From assembly GCF_020804225.1 (NCBI RefSeq), contig NZ_WJBI01000008.1:45485-109484 (forward strand): a stretch of DNA of 64,000 bases, read 5' to 3'. Under the pieces are notes generated by a model, which had not been told where the DNA came from, did not search any database, and was given only the letters and a program-made list of their open reading frames with translations. The DNA is from Methanosarcina sp. DH2. Lineage in GTDB: Archaea > Halobacteriota > Methanosarcinia > Methanosarcinales > Methanosarcinaceae. Below, piece after piece: positions 33,458-43,903 of this stretch (position 1 is the first letter of the stretch; each line of letters opens with the position of its first letter). A program made the position numbers and the translations under genes.

Positions 33458-35851
33458 ATGACCTCTAATTACCTGAGTGAAGAAGAACTGGAGAGCCGGG
33501 TACAAAGACGGACTGCTGAGTTAGAGAAAGCTAATCAGGATTTACGTGTCGAGATTATCGAGCATAAACGTAAGGAAGAAGCGTTGTTACAATCTGAATT
33601 CATATATCAAACTTTGTTCAACTCGATTGACGAAGGTTTTTGCGTCATAGAGATGATCTTCGATGAAAACGGAAAACCGGTAGATTATCGCTTTCTGGAA
33701 ACAAATTCGGCCTTTGAGAAGCAAACAGGACTTATCGATGTGCAGGGAAAGAGAATGCGAGAATTTGCCCCAAAGCACGAAGAACACTGGTTTGAGATCT
33801 ACGGCAGGGTTGCTTTGACCGGACAACCGGCTCGCTTCCAGAATCATGCTGAACAGTTGAACCGCTGGTATGACGTATACGCCTTTCGTTTCGGAGAGCC
33901 GGGAAAGCGGCAAGTTTCCATCCTTTTCAATGATATCACAGAGCGCAAGCAAACTGAAGAGGCGTTACGCCTTTCAGAAGAAAAGTTCTCCATTGCTTTT
34001 GCCAACAATCCAGCAGCTATAGCACTGACCCGTCTCGAGGATGGACTACTTTTAGACGTTAACGACACATGGGTGGCATTAAACGGCTACAGTCGGGATG
34101 AGGCAATTGGTGACTTCGCCAGGACAATGAATATCTGGCCGACCTGCGAGGCTGCATCCCGCTTCGTTCAAGAGTTACGGGAAAAAGGCTCTCTGAGTGG
34201 ATGGGAACAGAAATTCTATAAGAAGTCTGGAGAATCCTATGTAGCTCAGCTGTCGGCTCAGGTTCTGACCATCAGAGGAGAAAAAGTTATTCTTTCGACC
34301 TTTGTAGATATAACAGAGCGCAAACGAGTTGAGGAGGCTTTACGCGAGAGTGAGACGCGCTTCCGCACGATGTTCGAGGCACACGGAGCACCCATGATGC
34401 TCATCGAGCCCGACAGCGGGCAGATTATCGACGCCAATGATGCAGCGGCCCGGTTCTACGAGTACTCGCGCGAGCAGTTGCGGGCGATGCGTATCGACCA
34501 GATAAACCAGCTGTCGCCCGAGGAAGTCGCCGCCGAACGCTACAAGGCTTTGGAACGCGGCAAGAACGTGTTTGTCTTCCGGCACCGGCTCGCCAGCGGC
34601 AACATCCGCTGGGTGGAGGTTTACTCCTCACCGGTAACAATCCAGCGCCAGTCCATTCTTTTCTCGATTATCCACGACATCACAGAGCGCAAGTGGGTAG
34701 AGGAAGCACTGAAAGAAGCATATGATTCCTTAGAAGAAAAGGTTAAGGAACGTACAGCAGAACTTAAAAAAGCATATAACTTATTGAAAGAAAGTGAAAT
34801 AAGTCTTGCTGAAGCTCAACAGATGGCACATCTTGGAAATTGGGACTGGAACATTATAACCAATGAAATGTACTGGTCTGATGAAATTTACCGAATCTTC
34901 GGACGCACTCCACAAGAGTTTGGAGCAACTTATTATGAATTTCTGGACTATGTACATCCGGAAGATAGGTACTATGTGAATAGTGCTGTTAAAGAAGCCT
35001 TGAACGGAAAAACCTATAGTATCGATTACCGGATTATCATGGCCAATGGAGAGGAGCGTATAGTACACGAGCAGGCCGAGGTTATTTTTGACAAGAAGAA
35101 TAGCCAGAATAGCCCAGTTCGAATGAAAGGAATTGTTCAGGATATTACCGAGAGAAAAAAAGCAGAAGAAGCCCTGGCAAAGATGGAACAAGTGCGCATA
35201 AAAGAAATTCACCATAGAATTAAGAATAATTTACAGGTAATTTCATCCTTGCTTGACCTTCAAGCGGAAAAATTCGGTTATGTAGAAGTGCTTGAAGCCT
35301 TTAAGGATAGTCAGAACCGCATAGCTTCTGTGGCTCTAATTCACGAAGAACTATACCAGGGTAAAGGAACTGGTAACCTGGACTTTGCAGCTTACATTAA
35401 GAGGCTCACACGAGAACTTTTTTCCTCATACAATCTTAGAAAAGAAGACATCAGCCTGGTTCTGGATCTCCAAAATGCTTATCTTGGCATGGATACCGCA
35501 GTTCCTCTTGGTATCGTTGTCAATGAATTGGTCTCTAATTCTTTGAAACACGCTTTTCCAGAGGGTAAAAACTGGAAAGTAAGTATAAGCTTAAGGAAAA
35601 CGGAAGACTTCGATATAAACAAAGTAAATTCCGAAACAGACTATATATGCGGAGAAGAAGGTAATTTCCAGTACATAATCACAGTTGCAGACAATGGAAA
35701 AGGAATTCCAGAAGGAATAGACCTTCAAACTGCTGATTCTCTTGGACTTCAGCTTGTTAATGCCCTCGTAGAACAGATAGATGGTTGTATAGAACTTAAA
35801 AGAAATCAAGGAACGGAATTCACTATCTGGTTTAACAGTATAGAAAAATGA
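33458..35851 (+). CDS. Multi-PAS sensor histidine kinase (HisKA_2 type)
   Basis: A cytoplasmic kinase of 797 residues from ATG 33458, which has GGAG five bases upstream; an in-frame ATG at 33371 would add 29 residues but has a poor ribosome site. Order: a coiled region (RRTAELEKANQDL), four PAS domains each ending in D-I-T-E-R-K (33590-33950, 33965-34325, 34345-34690, 34800-35160), then HisKA_2 with IHHRIKNNLQVISSLLDL and HATPase with NELVSNSLKHAF, ADNGKG and LGLQLVNALVEQ. The third PAS domain is G+C-rich (58-65% in 34381-34560 by hand count, against about 37% at 33541-33600) and uses CGC/GCC codons. This points to recent acquisition from a G+C-rich source. No response regulator is adjacent. 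Confidence 0.92.
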   Translation: MTSNYLSEEELESRVQRRTAELEKANQDLRVEIIEHKRKEEALLQSEFIYQTLFNSIDEGFCVIEMIFDENGKPVDYRFLETNSAFEKQTGLIDVQGKRMREFAPKHEEHWFEIYGRVALTGQPARFQNHAEQLNRWYDVYAFRFGEPGKRQVSILFNDITERKQTEEALRLSEEKFSIAFANNPAAIALTRLEDGLLLDVNDTWVALNGYSRDEAIGDFARTMNIWPTCEAASRFVQELREKGSLSGWEQKFYKKSGESYVAQLSAQVLTIRGEKVILSTFVDITERKRVEEALRESETRFRTMFEAHGAPMMLIEPDSGQIIDANDAAARFYEYSREQLRAMRIDQINQLSPEEVAAERYKALERGKNVFVFRHRLASGNIRWVEVYSSPVTIQRQSILFSIIHDITERKWVEEALKEAYDSLEEKVKERTAELKKAYNLLKESEISLAEAQQMAHLGNWDWNIITNEMYWSDEIYRIFGRTPQEFGATYYEFLDYVHPEDRYYVNSAVKEALNGKTYSIDYRIIMANGEERIVHEQAEVIFDKKNSQNSPVRMKGIVQDITERKKAEEALAKMEQVRIKEIHHRIKNNLQVISSLLDLQAEKFGYVEVLEAFKDSQNRIASVALIHEELYQGKGTGNLDFAAYIKRLTRELFSSYNLRKEDISLVLDLQNAYLGMDTAVPLGIVVNELVSNSLKHAFPEGKNWKVSISLRKTEDFDINKVNSETDYICGEEGNFQYIITVADNGKGIPEGIDLQTADSLGLQLVNALVEQIDGCIELKRNQGTEFTIWFNSIEK

Positions 35852-36461
35852 ACCGCTATTGGATCATTAATATTAGAGAACACAATAGTCCAGTAAAAGT
35901 AGCATACAACAGAACTTTACAATACTCCTTTTCTTAAACCACAAGTACTCCCAACGTCCATCTAACGCTTTCAGCGCCCAAAATCGCCTCCCTGAATATA
36001 ATAATCCCAGATTTCAGAACAGATTGACAGCCAGTGAATACCGAAATTAGGTAGTTTTAAATTCGGTGATAGCAGTGCCGAAAGTTATAAATGAATAGGG
36101 TTTGAAATTCCAGAAGAATTTCATACGAGATTGAAAGACTTCAACAAGACTACTCCCTGATCAACTTCGTTAGGCTGATAAAGGTACCTTTAGAGTCGAA
36201 CCTGGACAAGGCAAAGGGCTAAAGCCCCCAATCTCTTTTTAAAACCACGTTGTGCAAAATCATAGTTTAAAATTATGAATTTTCATTTTTATAATCAGAA
36301 TCTTCACCTTTATATTTAACAATGATTTCAAAATCACTTTTTGGACATTTTTTATTAGATATTCACAAATTTCGCTATCTCTGGATTACGTTTTTGAACT
36401 TATTGAACCTGTATATACGCACATCATTTTATATATTAAGAATTTCTAACTGTCCTATAGG
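35852..36461. other. Intergenic region with a possible gene remnant
   Basis: About 610 bases without an intact gene. Near 36097-36215 short codon-like stretches (FEIPEEFHTRLKDFNKTTP, then a stop; KVPLESNLDKAKG, then a stop) suggest the decayed end of an unknown gene. Just after it GGGC-taaa-GCCC (36217-36228) followed by 'ctcttttt' could be a weak terminator. Confidence 0.35.
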
Positions 36462-37592
36462 ATGCTGAAAGATGTAAAACACGATAGACCAGTTTTCCAG
36501 CAGGGATATCTGGACGGAGTCAGCCAGCTTATTGCCAGCCGATGGAAAATAGGAGTAGCCATTGCATTAGCTGTGCTTTTGTTCTTTGCTTTACTCATCC
36601 TGCTGCCCCTGGCAGACGGAATAGTGCTCGGGATAGTCTTTGCTTATATTGCCAGGCCTATCCAGGTAAAATTTGGAAAATACCGAAAAATTGGAGCTTT
36701 AATAGCCAGTCTTTTCATTTTTATTCCTATAGTATTCATTGTAGGAGCCGGAATTGTTGAGATTCTTAACCAGGTCTCCTGGGTTATTGAACACCAGACC
36801 TCAGTCATGGGTGGAATTTTAGATTTTATAAATGCTCTGGAAATTCCGGATACATATGTTGAAAGGATAAACAATGCTATCTGGAACCTTTTTACTTCCC
36901 TGCTCCCTGCAGTCGGCAGCATTGGACTAATATCATATGCCCAGAGTATCGGTCTTTTTGTTATTAATTTCATAGTTGCGATTTTCTTCTGTTATTTTCT
37001 GCTTGCAGATGGGGACAGACTTTACTGTGCTTTTCTTGGCATGATACCGGGTGATTACCAGAAAATTGTAAACCGCTATGCAGCTCACCTGGACCTTATC
37101 CTGAAAGGAGTTTTCATAGGTAATGCCTACTCTGCCCTCATAGTGAGCATAACCTCAGTGTTTGTCTTTTATGCTTTTGGATTTACCCATGTGCTGGCAC
37201 TTGCAACCCTGATCTTCGTAGCTTCAGTTATCCCTCTCTTTGCCGGATATATGGTGCTCGTGCCTCTGGCTATAATACGCTACTTTGAACAGGGATTTGA
37301 AAGCGCATCTCTTTTCTTTGTAGTTTCTTCCCTTGTAATCTACGGCCCTCCGGAACTTATCCTCAGGCCTTTCCTGACCAGCCTGAAGTCAAAGATCCAT
37401 CCTATGCTGCTCATGCTCGCCTTCTTAGGAGGGGCTTTTGTGGGAGGAGTTGCAGGTTTTTTTGCAGCCCCTATTCTCCTGGGAGCGCTCGTTGCAGCTT
37501 ACAGGGTTTATCAGGAGCAAATCCACCCTGAATTGGCAGCCCAGACTGACCTCAACCTCAAAAATCCTGCAGAATCCTGCAGGATTGATTGA
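36462..37592 (+). CDS. AI-2E family transporter (PF01594)
   Basis: A 376-residue polytopic membrane protein of the AI-2E/PerM family. About eight hydrophobic segments are visible. Two lie near the N-terminus (about 30-75, with LLPLADGIVLGIVFAYIARP, the typical first signature), one at 85-110 and one at 155-185. Four or five lie in the C-terminal half (210-350), with the family motifs GNAYSALI, GPPELILRPFL and GGAFVGGVAGFFAAPI. Members export varied substrates or act as Na+/H+ antiporters; the AI-2 link applies only to some bacteria. The ATG at 36462 is preceded by AGG. It is monocistronic, 256 nt upstream of thrS. Confidence 0.9.
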   Translation: MLKDVKHDRPVFQQGYLDGVSQLIASRWKIGVAIALAVLLFFALLILLPLADGIVLGIVFAYIARPIQVKFGKYRKIGALIASLFIFIPIVFIVGAGIVEILNQVSWVIEHQTSVMGGILDFINALEIPDTYVERINNAIWNLFTSLLPAVGSIGLISYAQSIGLFVINFIVAIFFCYFLLADGDRLYCAFLGMIPGDYQKIVNRYAAHLDLILKGVFIGNAYSALIVSITSVFVFYAFGFTHVLALATLIFVASVIPLFAGYMVLVPLAIIRYFEQGFESASLFFVVSSLVIYGPPELILRPFLTSLKSKIHPMLLMLAFLGGAFVGGVAGFFAAPILLGALVAAYRVYQEQIHPELAAQTDLNLKNPAESCRID

Positions 37593-37848
37593 GGAAATCT
37601 TTTTCAATGAGGCGAAAGGGATTGCTTTATATCATTGCAGGATGTTAGGACTGTCATATATTCTTCTTTACTTCCTTTAATCAAGATCTACTGACGGGTA
37701 CAGACTTCAAACAGCTCTGAAATCAGATCCTAGAACTGAACCGCAGTACTGAACCATAGTACTGATCATACTACTGTTTGATTCTCTGTTTGATCCAGAA
37801 ACAAAGCCAGTTCGGAATATATTCGGCTTAGAAAACACAGGTGATAGA

Positions 37849-39756
37849 ATGCAGTTATTGCTCATTCACTCTGATTATATTGAATACGAAACCAAAAAAC
37901 AAACCCCAGTTGCTGAAAAAATAGAAGAGTCCTTAAAGTCAGGCAGACTTGAGGAAGCCCTTACCGCTTTTACGGCTGTTGAAAGCGTGGATGAAGCCAA
38001 TCCAGAAGAAGCCATAGAAAAGGCTGTTTCTGAAATAGAAAAGGTTGCAGCCCAGGTCAAAACCAGCCGTATAATGCTTTATCCTTATGCCCACCTGAGC
38101 TCTGACCTCTCCTCCCCGAAAGTTGCAATAGAGGTCTTAAAAGGCATTGAAACAGCTCTCTCAGGCAAATACGAGGTCAAAAGGGCTCCTTTTGGATGGT
38201 ACAAATCCTTTACCGTAAGCTGTAAAGGGCACCCCCTCTCCGAACTTTCCAGGAGCATCCGTCCCGAAGGGACGACAAAAGCAGTATGCAAAACCGTGGC
38301 AGTTGAAGAAAAAGGAGAGGTAGTTTCCGAAGCCCTGAAAGCTGAGAGCACTGCAAGGTCTTACTGGCGCATTCTGACTCCGGACGGAGAACTCCATGAG
38401 ATCGAAGGCTTTGACCTTGCCCCTCACCCGAAGCTTCAGCAGTTTGTAAATTATGAAATTTCCAAGAGCAGGGCGGTTGAAAGGGCTCCTCCCCACGTTG
38501 AACTTATGCGGAGGCTTGAACTTGCAGATTACGAGCCAGGGTCAGATTCCGGAAACATGCGCTATTATCCCAAGGGAAGGCTTGTCAAATCCCTAATTGA
38601 AAACTATGTGCTTGATGTCGCAACTGATTTCGGGGCAATGGAAGTCGAAACTCCCCTGATGTACGACATGAACCACCCGACCCTTAAGAAGTATCTTGAC
38701 AGGTTCCCTGCAAGGCAGTACTCTATCGAGTCGGATAAGCGGCAGATGTTCCTGCGCTTTGCAGCCTGTTTCGGGCAGTTCCTTATGAACCACGACATGA
38801 CGATCTCCTACAAGAACCTGCCTCTGAGGATGATCGAAATGACTCGCTACAGTTTCAGAAAAGAACAGCGCGGGGAACTTGTGGGCTTAAGAAGGCTCAG
38901 GGCTTTCACCATGCCGGATATGCACACCCTTTGTGAGGATATGAACCAGGCTGTAAACCAGTTCAAGGAACAGTACGACCTCTGCATCAGTGTGCTTGAA
39001 AATGTGGGGATCCATATTAACGATTATGAAGTTGCCATCCGCTTTACAAAGGACTTCTATGAGTCCAATAAAGACCTTGTAGTTAGTATGGCACAAACCG
39101 TCAACAAGCCCGTGCTTGTGGAGATGTGGGACACCCGCTTCTTCTACTTCGTGCTCAAGTTCGAGTTCAATTTCGTAGACGCCCTTGCCAAGGCTAGCGC
39201 TCTTTCGACTGTCCAGATCGATGTGGAAAATGCTGAAAGGTACGATATTTCTTACGTGAGTACAGACGGCAAATTGGAGAGGCCTACAGTGCTCCACTGC
39301 TCTCCGAGCGGAGCAATCGAACGCTGTATCTATGCTCTCCTCGAAAAAGCAGCAATGGAAACCGAAGAAGGAAAGGTCCCTATGCTGCCTGTCTGGCTTT
39401 CTCCCACCCAGGTCAGGGTTGTGCCGATTTCCGAAAAACACCTTGCTTTTGCCGAAGAGTTTTCAAAGAAACTGGACTGCAGGGTTGATATTGACGACCG
39501 CGACCTGTCCATAGGAAAGAAGGTAAGAGAAGCGGGCAGGGAATGGGTACCATATGTCGTGGTTATCGGAGATAAGGAAATGGAGGAAAACACGATTAAC
39601 GTAACCATCCGGGCCGAGTCCGAAAAGGATAAGCCGAAAAAAATCCAGATGGTTCCGGAAGAACTCAATACCCGCATAAAGGAAGAAACCGCTGGCAAGC
39701 CTTACAGGAAGCTGCCGCTTGCAAAGTACCTTTCTGCAAGACCGAAGTTCTTCTAA
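37849..39756 (+). CDS. thrS: Threonyl-tRNA synthetase, archaeal type
   Basis: A class II synthetase of 635 residues that charges tRNA-Thr. The N-terminal 140 residues ([14 protein letters not shown]...) are the archaeal editing domain related to D-aminoacyl-tRNA deacylase, which removes mis-attached serine. The catalytic core (about 200-510) shows VETPLMYDM (motif 1 region), the zinc Cys in RFAACFGQF, motif 2 [25 protein letters not shown], and motif 3 [16 protein letters not shown]. The anticodon-binding domain begins near 525 ([15 protein letters not shown]). GGTGAT four bases before the ATG is a good ribosome site. Length and motifs are normal, and the gene stands alone. Confidence 0.96.
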   Translation: MQLLLIHSDYIEYETKKQTPVAEKIEESLKSGRLEEALTAFTAVESVDEANPEEAIEKAVSEIEKVAAQVKTSRIMLYPYAHLSSDLSSPKVAIEVLKGIETALSGKYEVKRAPFGWYKSFTVSCKGHPLSELSRSIRPEGTTKAVCKTVAVEEKGEVVSEALKAESTARSYWRILTPDGELHEIEGFDLAPHPKLQQFVNYEISKSRAVERAPPHVELMRRLELADYEPGSDSGNMRYYPKGRLVKSLIENYVLDVATDFGAMEVETPLMYDMNHPTLKKYLDRFPARQYSIESDKRQMFLRFAACFGQFLMNHDMTISYKNLPLRMIEMTRYSFRKEQRGELVGLRRLRAFTMPDMHTLCEDMNQAVNQFKEQYDLCISVLENVGIHINDYEVAIRFTKDFYESNKDLVVSMAQTVNKPVLVEMWDTRFFYFVLKFEFNFVDALAKASALSTVQIDVENAERYDISYVSTDGKLERPTVLHCSPSGAIERCIYALLEKAAMETEEGKVPMLPVWLSPTQVRVVPISEKHLAFAEEFSKKLDCRVDIDDRDLSIGKKVREAGREWVPYVVVIGDKEMEENTINVTIRAESEKDKPKKIQMVPEELNTRIKEETAGKPYRKLPLAKYLSARPKFF

Positions 39757-40583
39757 ACCCTTTTAAATTTCCTTTTCCAGAAGATCTCAAAGGATAGAGA
39801 ACCTCTACAACGAGCCTTTTCCTTTGAATTTTCCCCTTTTCGCGATAAATTGCTGCATTTATTTGTTTATTTATTTGTTTATTTACTTATTATTTATTAT
39901 TTATTACGTATCACTCATTACGCATTAATTATTACGCTTTACTTATTATGTATTATTTATTATGTGTTCTTTATTCTATGTTCTTTATTATGTGTTACTT
40001 ATTATGCATTATTATTCATTTGTTTATATATTTCTTCATTTCAATATTAGCTATAGTCCTTTATTTTAGTAGCATTCTCTGTGTTTTCACAGCTTTAATT
40101 AATAGTAACTCTTGTGCATTCGCAGTCCTTAATTAATAGTAATTCTTGAATTTTCACAGTCTTTACATCTGTACTTTCATAACCTTTATATCTTCACTTC
40201 CATAATCCTTATATTTCCATGGTTATTATACTCCACAACTTTATATATTCCATAACTTTATATTATAGTAATTCTTATACCGCCGTAATTCTTATATCGC
40301 CGTAGTTCTTATTATTGAAAAGGGATTCCTTTTAATTAAAAGCAGTTTGACATGCTCTTTTCGATTTCAGAACGAAAGGAGACAGCCCAGATTTTCTGGA
40401 CTGGAGATTTTTATTCTTTATTTTGTAGTGAGGGGAATTAATTCTTAGAATATTTCCAGTTGCATGCACTGTTTCCTGTGCATGGAGCATTCAGTTTCCC
40501 AGAAAACTCTTTGAAAGGTAGCTTTCTGGTTTTAATGGACATTAAAAATCTCGTTGAGTGAAAAGCGTGAGGACAGCGTACTG
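39757..40583. other. Low-complexity A+T-rich intergenic tract
   Basis: 39850-40050 consists of 'ttatttgttta' and 'ttattatgtattat' type repeats, and 40080-40330 of degenerate 20-25-nt repeats such as 'ttaattaatagtaaytcttg' and 'ccgtaattcttatatc'. Open frames here (62-66 codons, Tyr/Leu/Ile-rich) come from base composition. 'Gtgagg' at 40567-40572 is the likely ribosome site for the helicase ATG at 40584. Confidence 0.5.
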
Positions 40584-42776
40584 ATGACAATTTCAAATGA
40601 AGCCGCAGCCGACATGGAAACAGTCGAGCTCGAGCCTTTGAGGGAAGATAAGAAGAAAATCTTTGAGGATATTCTGGAATATTTTGAAACCCATCAGAGA
40701 GGATATATCAAAGTTCCCACTGGCTGGGGTAAGACCTTTCTTTCGAAACATATAATGAAAAAATATTACGAAGAAGGAAAACTTGTACTTTTCCTTATTT
40801 CGAAAAACAACCCCCTCCTGAGCCAGACTTACTACGACAGGAAAAAAAACAGGCCACTCTTTCCCAATAGTGCGCTCCTCTCTTCCGAACTTAAGGTATC
40901 TAGAAAAGATATTGCAGAAGCCCTTAAAAAATCCGGGCGGGAAATAGGTGAAGGTTTTGTGCTCTTTGCCTCGCTGCAGACAGTACTCGGAAAACAGGCG
41001 TCAGAAATCAAAGAACTGCTCCTCGAGTATACCGATCTTGCAATCGTGGATGAGATCCATAACTTCATCAATAACAGGGGAAACGACTTTCTCAACGAGT
41101 TCGGAGATCGGACCAGAATCCTGGGGATGACTGCAACTCCTTTCCAGGGTGTGGTCGGAAACGTCAAATTCGTGGACGAGATTGCCGGAGATATGAGGGA
41201 AGTCTATGCAAAGACCCTTCCTGAGTGTATCCTTGATGAAGAACTTTCGCCCCTTAAGTATACTATTGCCGAAAGTTCGGAAGATATCTTTGAGATCTTC
41301 GATTTTGAAAAAGGGCTGGATGAACTTGACAAGCAGGACCTCTTCCTTGACTGCAGTACTGCCGACAAACTGAAAAAAGTAATCCGAAGAACGCAGCTTG
41401 CAAAAGATGTGTACGATTCGATGGTAAAGCAGAGGAATGCAAAGACCCTCGTCTTCTGCGCCCCTGTCCGAAAGCGTGTCTATGGAGCCGGAGCTGACGG
41501 AGGGGAAATCAACGCTTTTCACGCAAAAATTACTTCTTCGGTTTTTAATGGGGAAATCTCTGCCCCGGAGCTGGAAAAGGACTCTAATCCTGTCTTGCCA
41601 CTCGATTTTGATAATTATACCTCTGAAGGGAATTTCAAATATGCCGCTTTCATGACCTCTGAACTGCCTAAGGAAGAACAGAGCGCCCTTCTTGCAGCTT
41701 TCAGGGATGAAGGAAAGCCGCCCCATGTCCTGTGCACTGTCGGCATGCTGATCGAGGGCTTCGATTTTCCGGCACTTGAAACCCTTATTCTGCTGCGTCC
41801 CACCCTGAGCATGCGGCTCTTTGAACAGCAGGTAGGAAGGGTTACAAGGCTTTCTCCGGTTTCCGGGAAGGATAGGGGAAACATCTTTGAGATCTCAGAC
41901 AGCATCGATTCCCTTTACCAGCACTTCGGAGAAGGAGTTTTCAACGGGGAAAAGGTTGACCAGGTCCAGATGCTCCAGCCCGAAATCCGCCTTGAAGAGC
42001 TTTTCTCCGAAGGGGATGCAGCCCGGGCAATCGAAGAAGGAAAAATCGAAATTATCAAAGTAGATTTCAGCAACCTGAAAAAAGGAAAGGGAAAAGGAAA
42101 GGATGCGCAGGCAGGAGAAATCCCTGTCAGGCTTCCCCCAACTGCCCTGAGGGCAAAATATTTCTCGCGCCTTCTTGCCCTTACAGAGGAAAAGGATATC
42201 GGAGCCTTTGAACGTGAAAAGCGGGAACTCATGCGGGGAGCCTTAAGGTTCAGGGTCAGGGAACTCAGAGATGCAGAAGAGCTCGCGAACCTTTCTGGCC
42301 AGTTAAATAAGCTCAAGAGGGAAGCTTACGAAGACCGCAGGCTAGGGGACGTTTCAAGACAGCACAAGCCCAAGGTTTTTGGAGAAGTTGAATGGCTCCT
42401 GAAACTTCGAGCCTTAAATTCCCTTAAGTTTGAAGGTAAACGCATTTCGATGCCCGAGAAAAATAGAATTCTAAGGACCCTGGGATTTGAACCTGACATT
42501 CGAAAGATAGACAGCTACAGGCTTAAATGCTTGAAACTCGGTTCAGCCCAGAAGACTATTCCTGATCTTGTAAAGGTACTCGCGTTTGTAAGCCGCCTTT
42601 CCTCTTCTGAAACCTACCAGTTCCTTGATAAAAAGAAAAAAGAGCAGTGGAAAAGAGAATTTCTGCCTGCAGTTTACTGGGGTTTCTGTTTCATTAATGA
42701 TTCTCCCGAACTCAGGGAACTCTTCGAGTCCACGGAATGGGACAGGCGGGTTAAGAATATTATTCGGCAAAAGTAA
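40584..42776 (+). CDS. Stand-alone superfamily 2 helicase/ATPase
   Basis: A 730-residue SF2 enzyme. Motif I is KVPTGWGKTFLSKH (about residue 45-58), motif II is VDEIHNF (DEIH box, about 155), motif III is GMTATPFQG, and the second RecA domain shows KTLVFCAP, CTVGMLIEGFDFPALETLIL and the arginine finger motif VI QQVGRVTRL. The C-terminal 270 residues are Lys/Arg/Glu-rich, helical and unassigned. It is related to SSL2/ERCC3-like DExH proteins and to helicases of restriction or phage-defence systems, but no nuclease or methylase partner lies next to it. Start choice: ATG 40584 has GTGAGG 11 nt upstream; a GTG at 40554 would add ten residues but has no ribosome site. Confidence 0.85.
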   Translation: MTISNEAAADMETVELEPLREDKKKIFEDILEYFETHQRGYIKVPTGWGKTFLSKHIMKKYYEEGKLVLFLISKNNPLLSQTYYDRKKNRPLFPNSALLSSELKVSRKDIAEALKKSGREIGEGFVLFASLQTVLGKQASEIKELLLEYTDLAIVDEIHNFINNRGNDFLNEFGDRTRILGMTATPFQGVVGNVKFVDEIAGDMREVYAKTLPECILDEELSPLKYTIAESSEDIFEIFDFEKGLDELDKQDLFLDCSTADKLKKVIRRTQLAKDVYDSMVKQRNAKTLVFCAPVRKRVYGAGADGGEINAFHAKITSSVFNGEISAPELEKDSNPVLPLDFDNYTSEGNFKYAAFMTSELPKEEQSALLAAFRDEGKPPHVLCTVGMLIEGFDFPALETLILLRPTLSMRLFEQQVGRVTRLSPVSGKDRGNIFEISDSIDSLYQHFGEGVFNGEKVDQVQMLQPEIRLEELFSEGDAARAIEEGKIEIIKVDFSNLKKGKGKGKDAQAGEIPVRLPPTALRAKYFSRLLALTEEKDIGAFEREKRELMRGALRFRVRELRDAEELANLSGQLNKLKREAYEDRRLGDVSRQHKPKVFGEVEWLLKLRALNSLKFEGKRISMPEKNRILRTLGFEPDIRKIDSYRLKCLKLGSAQKTIPDLVKVLAFVSRLSSSETYQFLDKKKKEQWKREFLPAVYWGFCFINDSPELRELFESTEWDRRVKNIIRQK

Positions 42777-42929
42777 TCCTGTATCTGTGATTACCTGGTG
42801 ATTCCTGATTAATCTGTAGTACTATTCAGAATCTCTTAAGGTGAAATCTTTTGTTTTTCTCTTCTGCACCTTGAAGATGAAGCCACTAGCCATCCACACA
42901 TGAAAAATAACAGGTTATTTATGCTGGTA

Positions 42930-43740
42930 TTGAGAGAAAACGAGTGCTATAGAGAAATCTCCCTGGCATAAGAAAAATCCGATACATACACTTATCTCGA
43001 TCCGGAAGTTTCATTCCAACTCACAGGTAAATATAATCACCTATACCAGCTTGCCTGGCTGCCCGTCAAAAGAAGTGAAAAGAAAAGTAAAGAGAATTGA
43101 AACTTCTACTTTTTCGTTTCTCACAGGGACCTTAATAGTTTTTATTTACCGCATTTTCTCTTATTTTCTTCTTATTTTTTCGCTGGAAAGGTAGCTCTCC
43201 TGTGTTAAGCATAAAAAAATAATCCAATATGGAGAATAAAGTCCACACATAACTAATTCTGTACCTCATAGGTATATCGTCAATATTCCAAATAGATATT
43301 ATGCAGAAGTTCTGGAGGAATGCACCATTTGGACAAAAAATACTCTATTATCCCAGAAACCGTTTTTAATCCACAGTTAAATTTAAGCTCCGCCAGCCTG
43401 ACTTGCACCCTTCAAAAAAGAAGAAAGAAGTAGAAAGAAATTGAAAAAAAGAGTCTTGACAAAGCATTAAATAGCAATAAAAGCAGGCATGGAAGGATTG
43501 TTTTGGTAGTATTTATTTCGGTTTTTCTGCGTTTCCACGGACTTTTAATGTCATTTTTACTCTCTGGCTTTTATTTGTTGGTTTTTATTTGTCGGCTTTT
43601 ATTTGTTAGCTTTTATTTGTTAGCTTTTATTTGTTGGCTTTTTTCTTTCTTTTCTCTTTTTTGGGACCGGCCGCTCTCTTCCTTCGAGTGTAACAAGAAC
43701 GGTTCAGTATAATGAATAAGATTTTAAAGGTCGAGGTTGC
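42930..43740 (+). repeat. Dispersed intergenic element, copy 3 (rearranged)
   Basis: This resembles copies 1 and 2: 'gagaaatctccctggcataag', 'aactcacagg', 'ccagcttgcctggctgcccgtcaaaagaag' (split hairpin, 43045-43075), a second hairpin-like 'ctccgccagcctg' plus 'cccttcaaaaaagaagaaag' near 43388-43430, 'tttctgcgttt', a T-rich tract, then 'ttttttgggaccggccgctc' and 'cttcgagtgtaacaagaacgg'. The doubled hairpin block makes it longer than the others. The rest of 42777-43903 has no gene. Confidence 0.55.
43568..43637 (+). repeat. 14-nt tandem repeat in element copy 3
   Basis: Five units of 'cttttatttgttrg' (43568-43581 through 43624-43637). Copies 1 and 2 have a different sequence at this place, so the expansion is local. 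Confidence 0.85.
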
Positions 43741-43796
43741 AGTTTTGTCCTTTTAGTTTTGTCCTTTTAGTTTTGTCCTTTTAGTTTTGTCCTTTT
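43741..43796 (+). repeat. 14-nt tandem repeat, four perfect copies
   Basis: Four identical units 'agttttgtcctttt' lie just past the end of element copy 3. Their perfect identity suggests a recent expansion. Confidence 0.9.
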
Positions 43797-43903
43797 TAGC
43801 CTTCTTGATTAAAGCTCATTGTTATAACCTATAATTTAGTCCTCTATAAACTATAATTTTTTTTCCTGAGCACAGTTCGCTGCTAATAACTATAATTATA
43901 TTT

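Noticed and set aside
36165-36235. Possible tRNA because of a 'ggctgataaaggta...gtcgaacctgg' resemblance to a T-arm
   Set aside because: No cloverleaf can be completed: the acceptor and anticodon stems do not pair.
39850-40136. Two overlapping hydrophobic frames of 62-66 codons
   Set aside because: Tyr/Leu/Ile-rich products of a low-complexity 'ttatta' tract, with no ribosome site.
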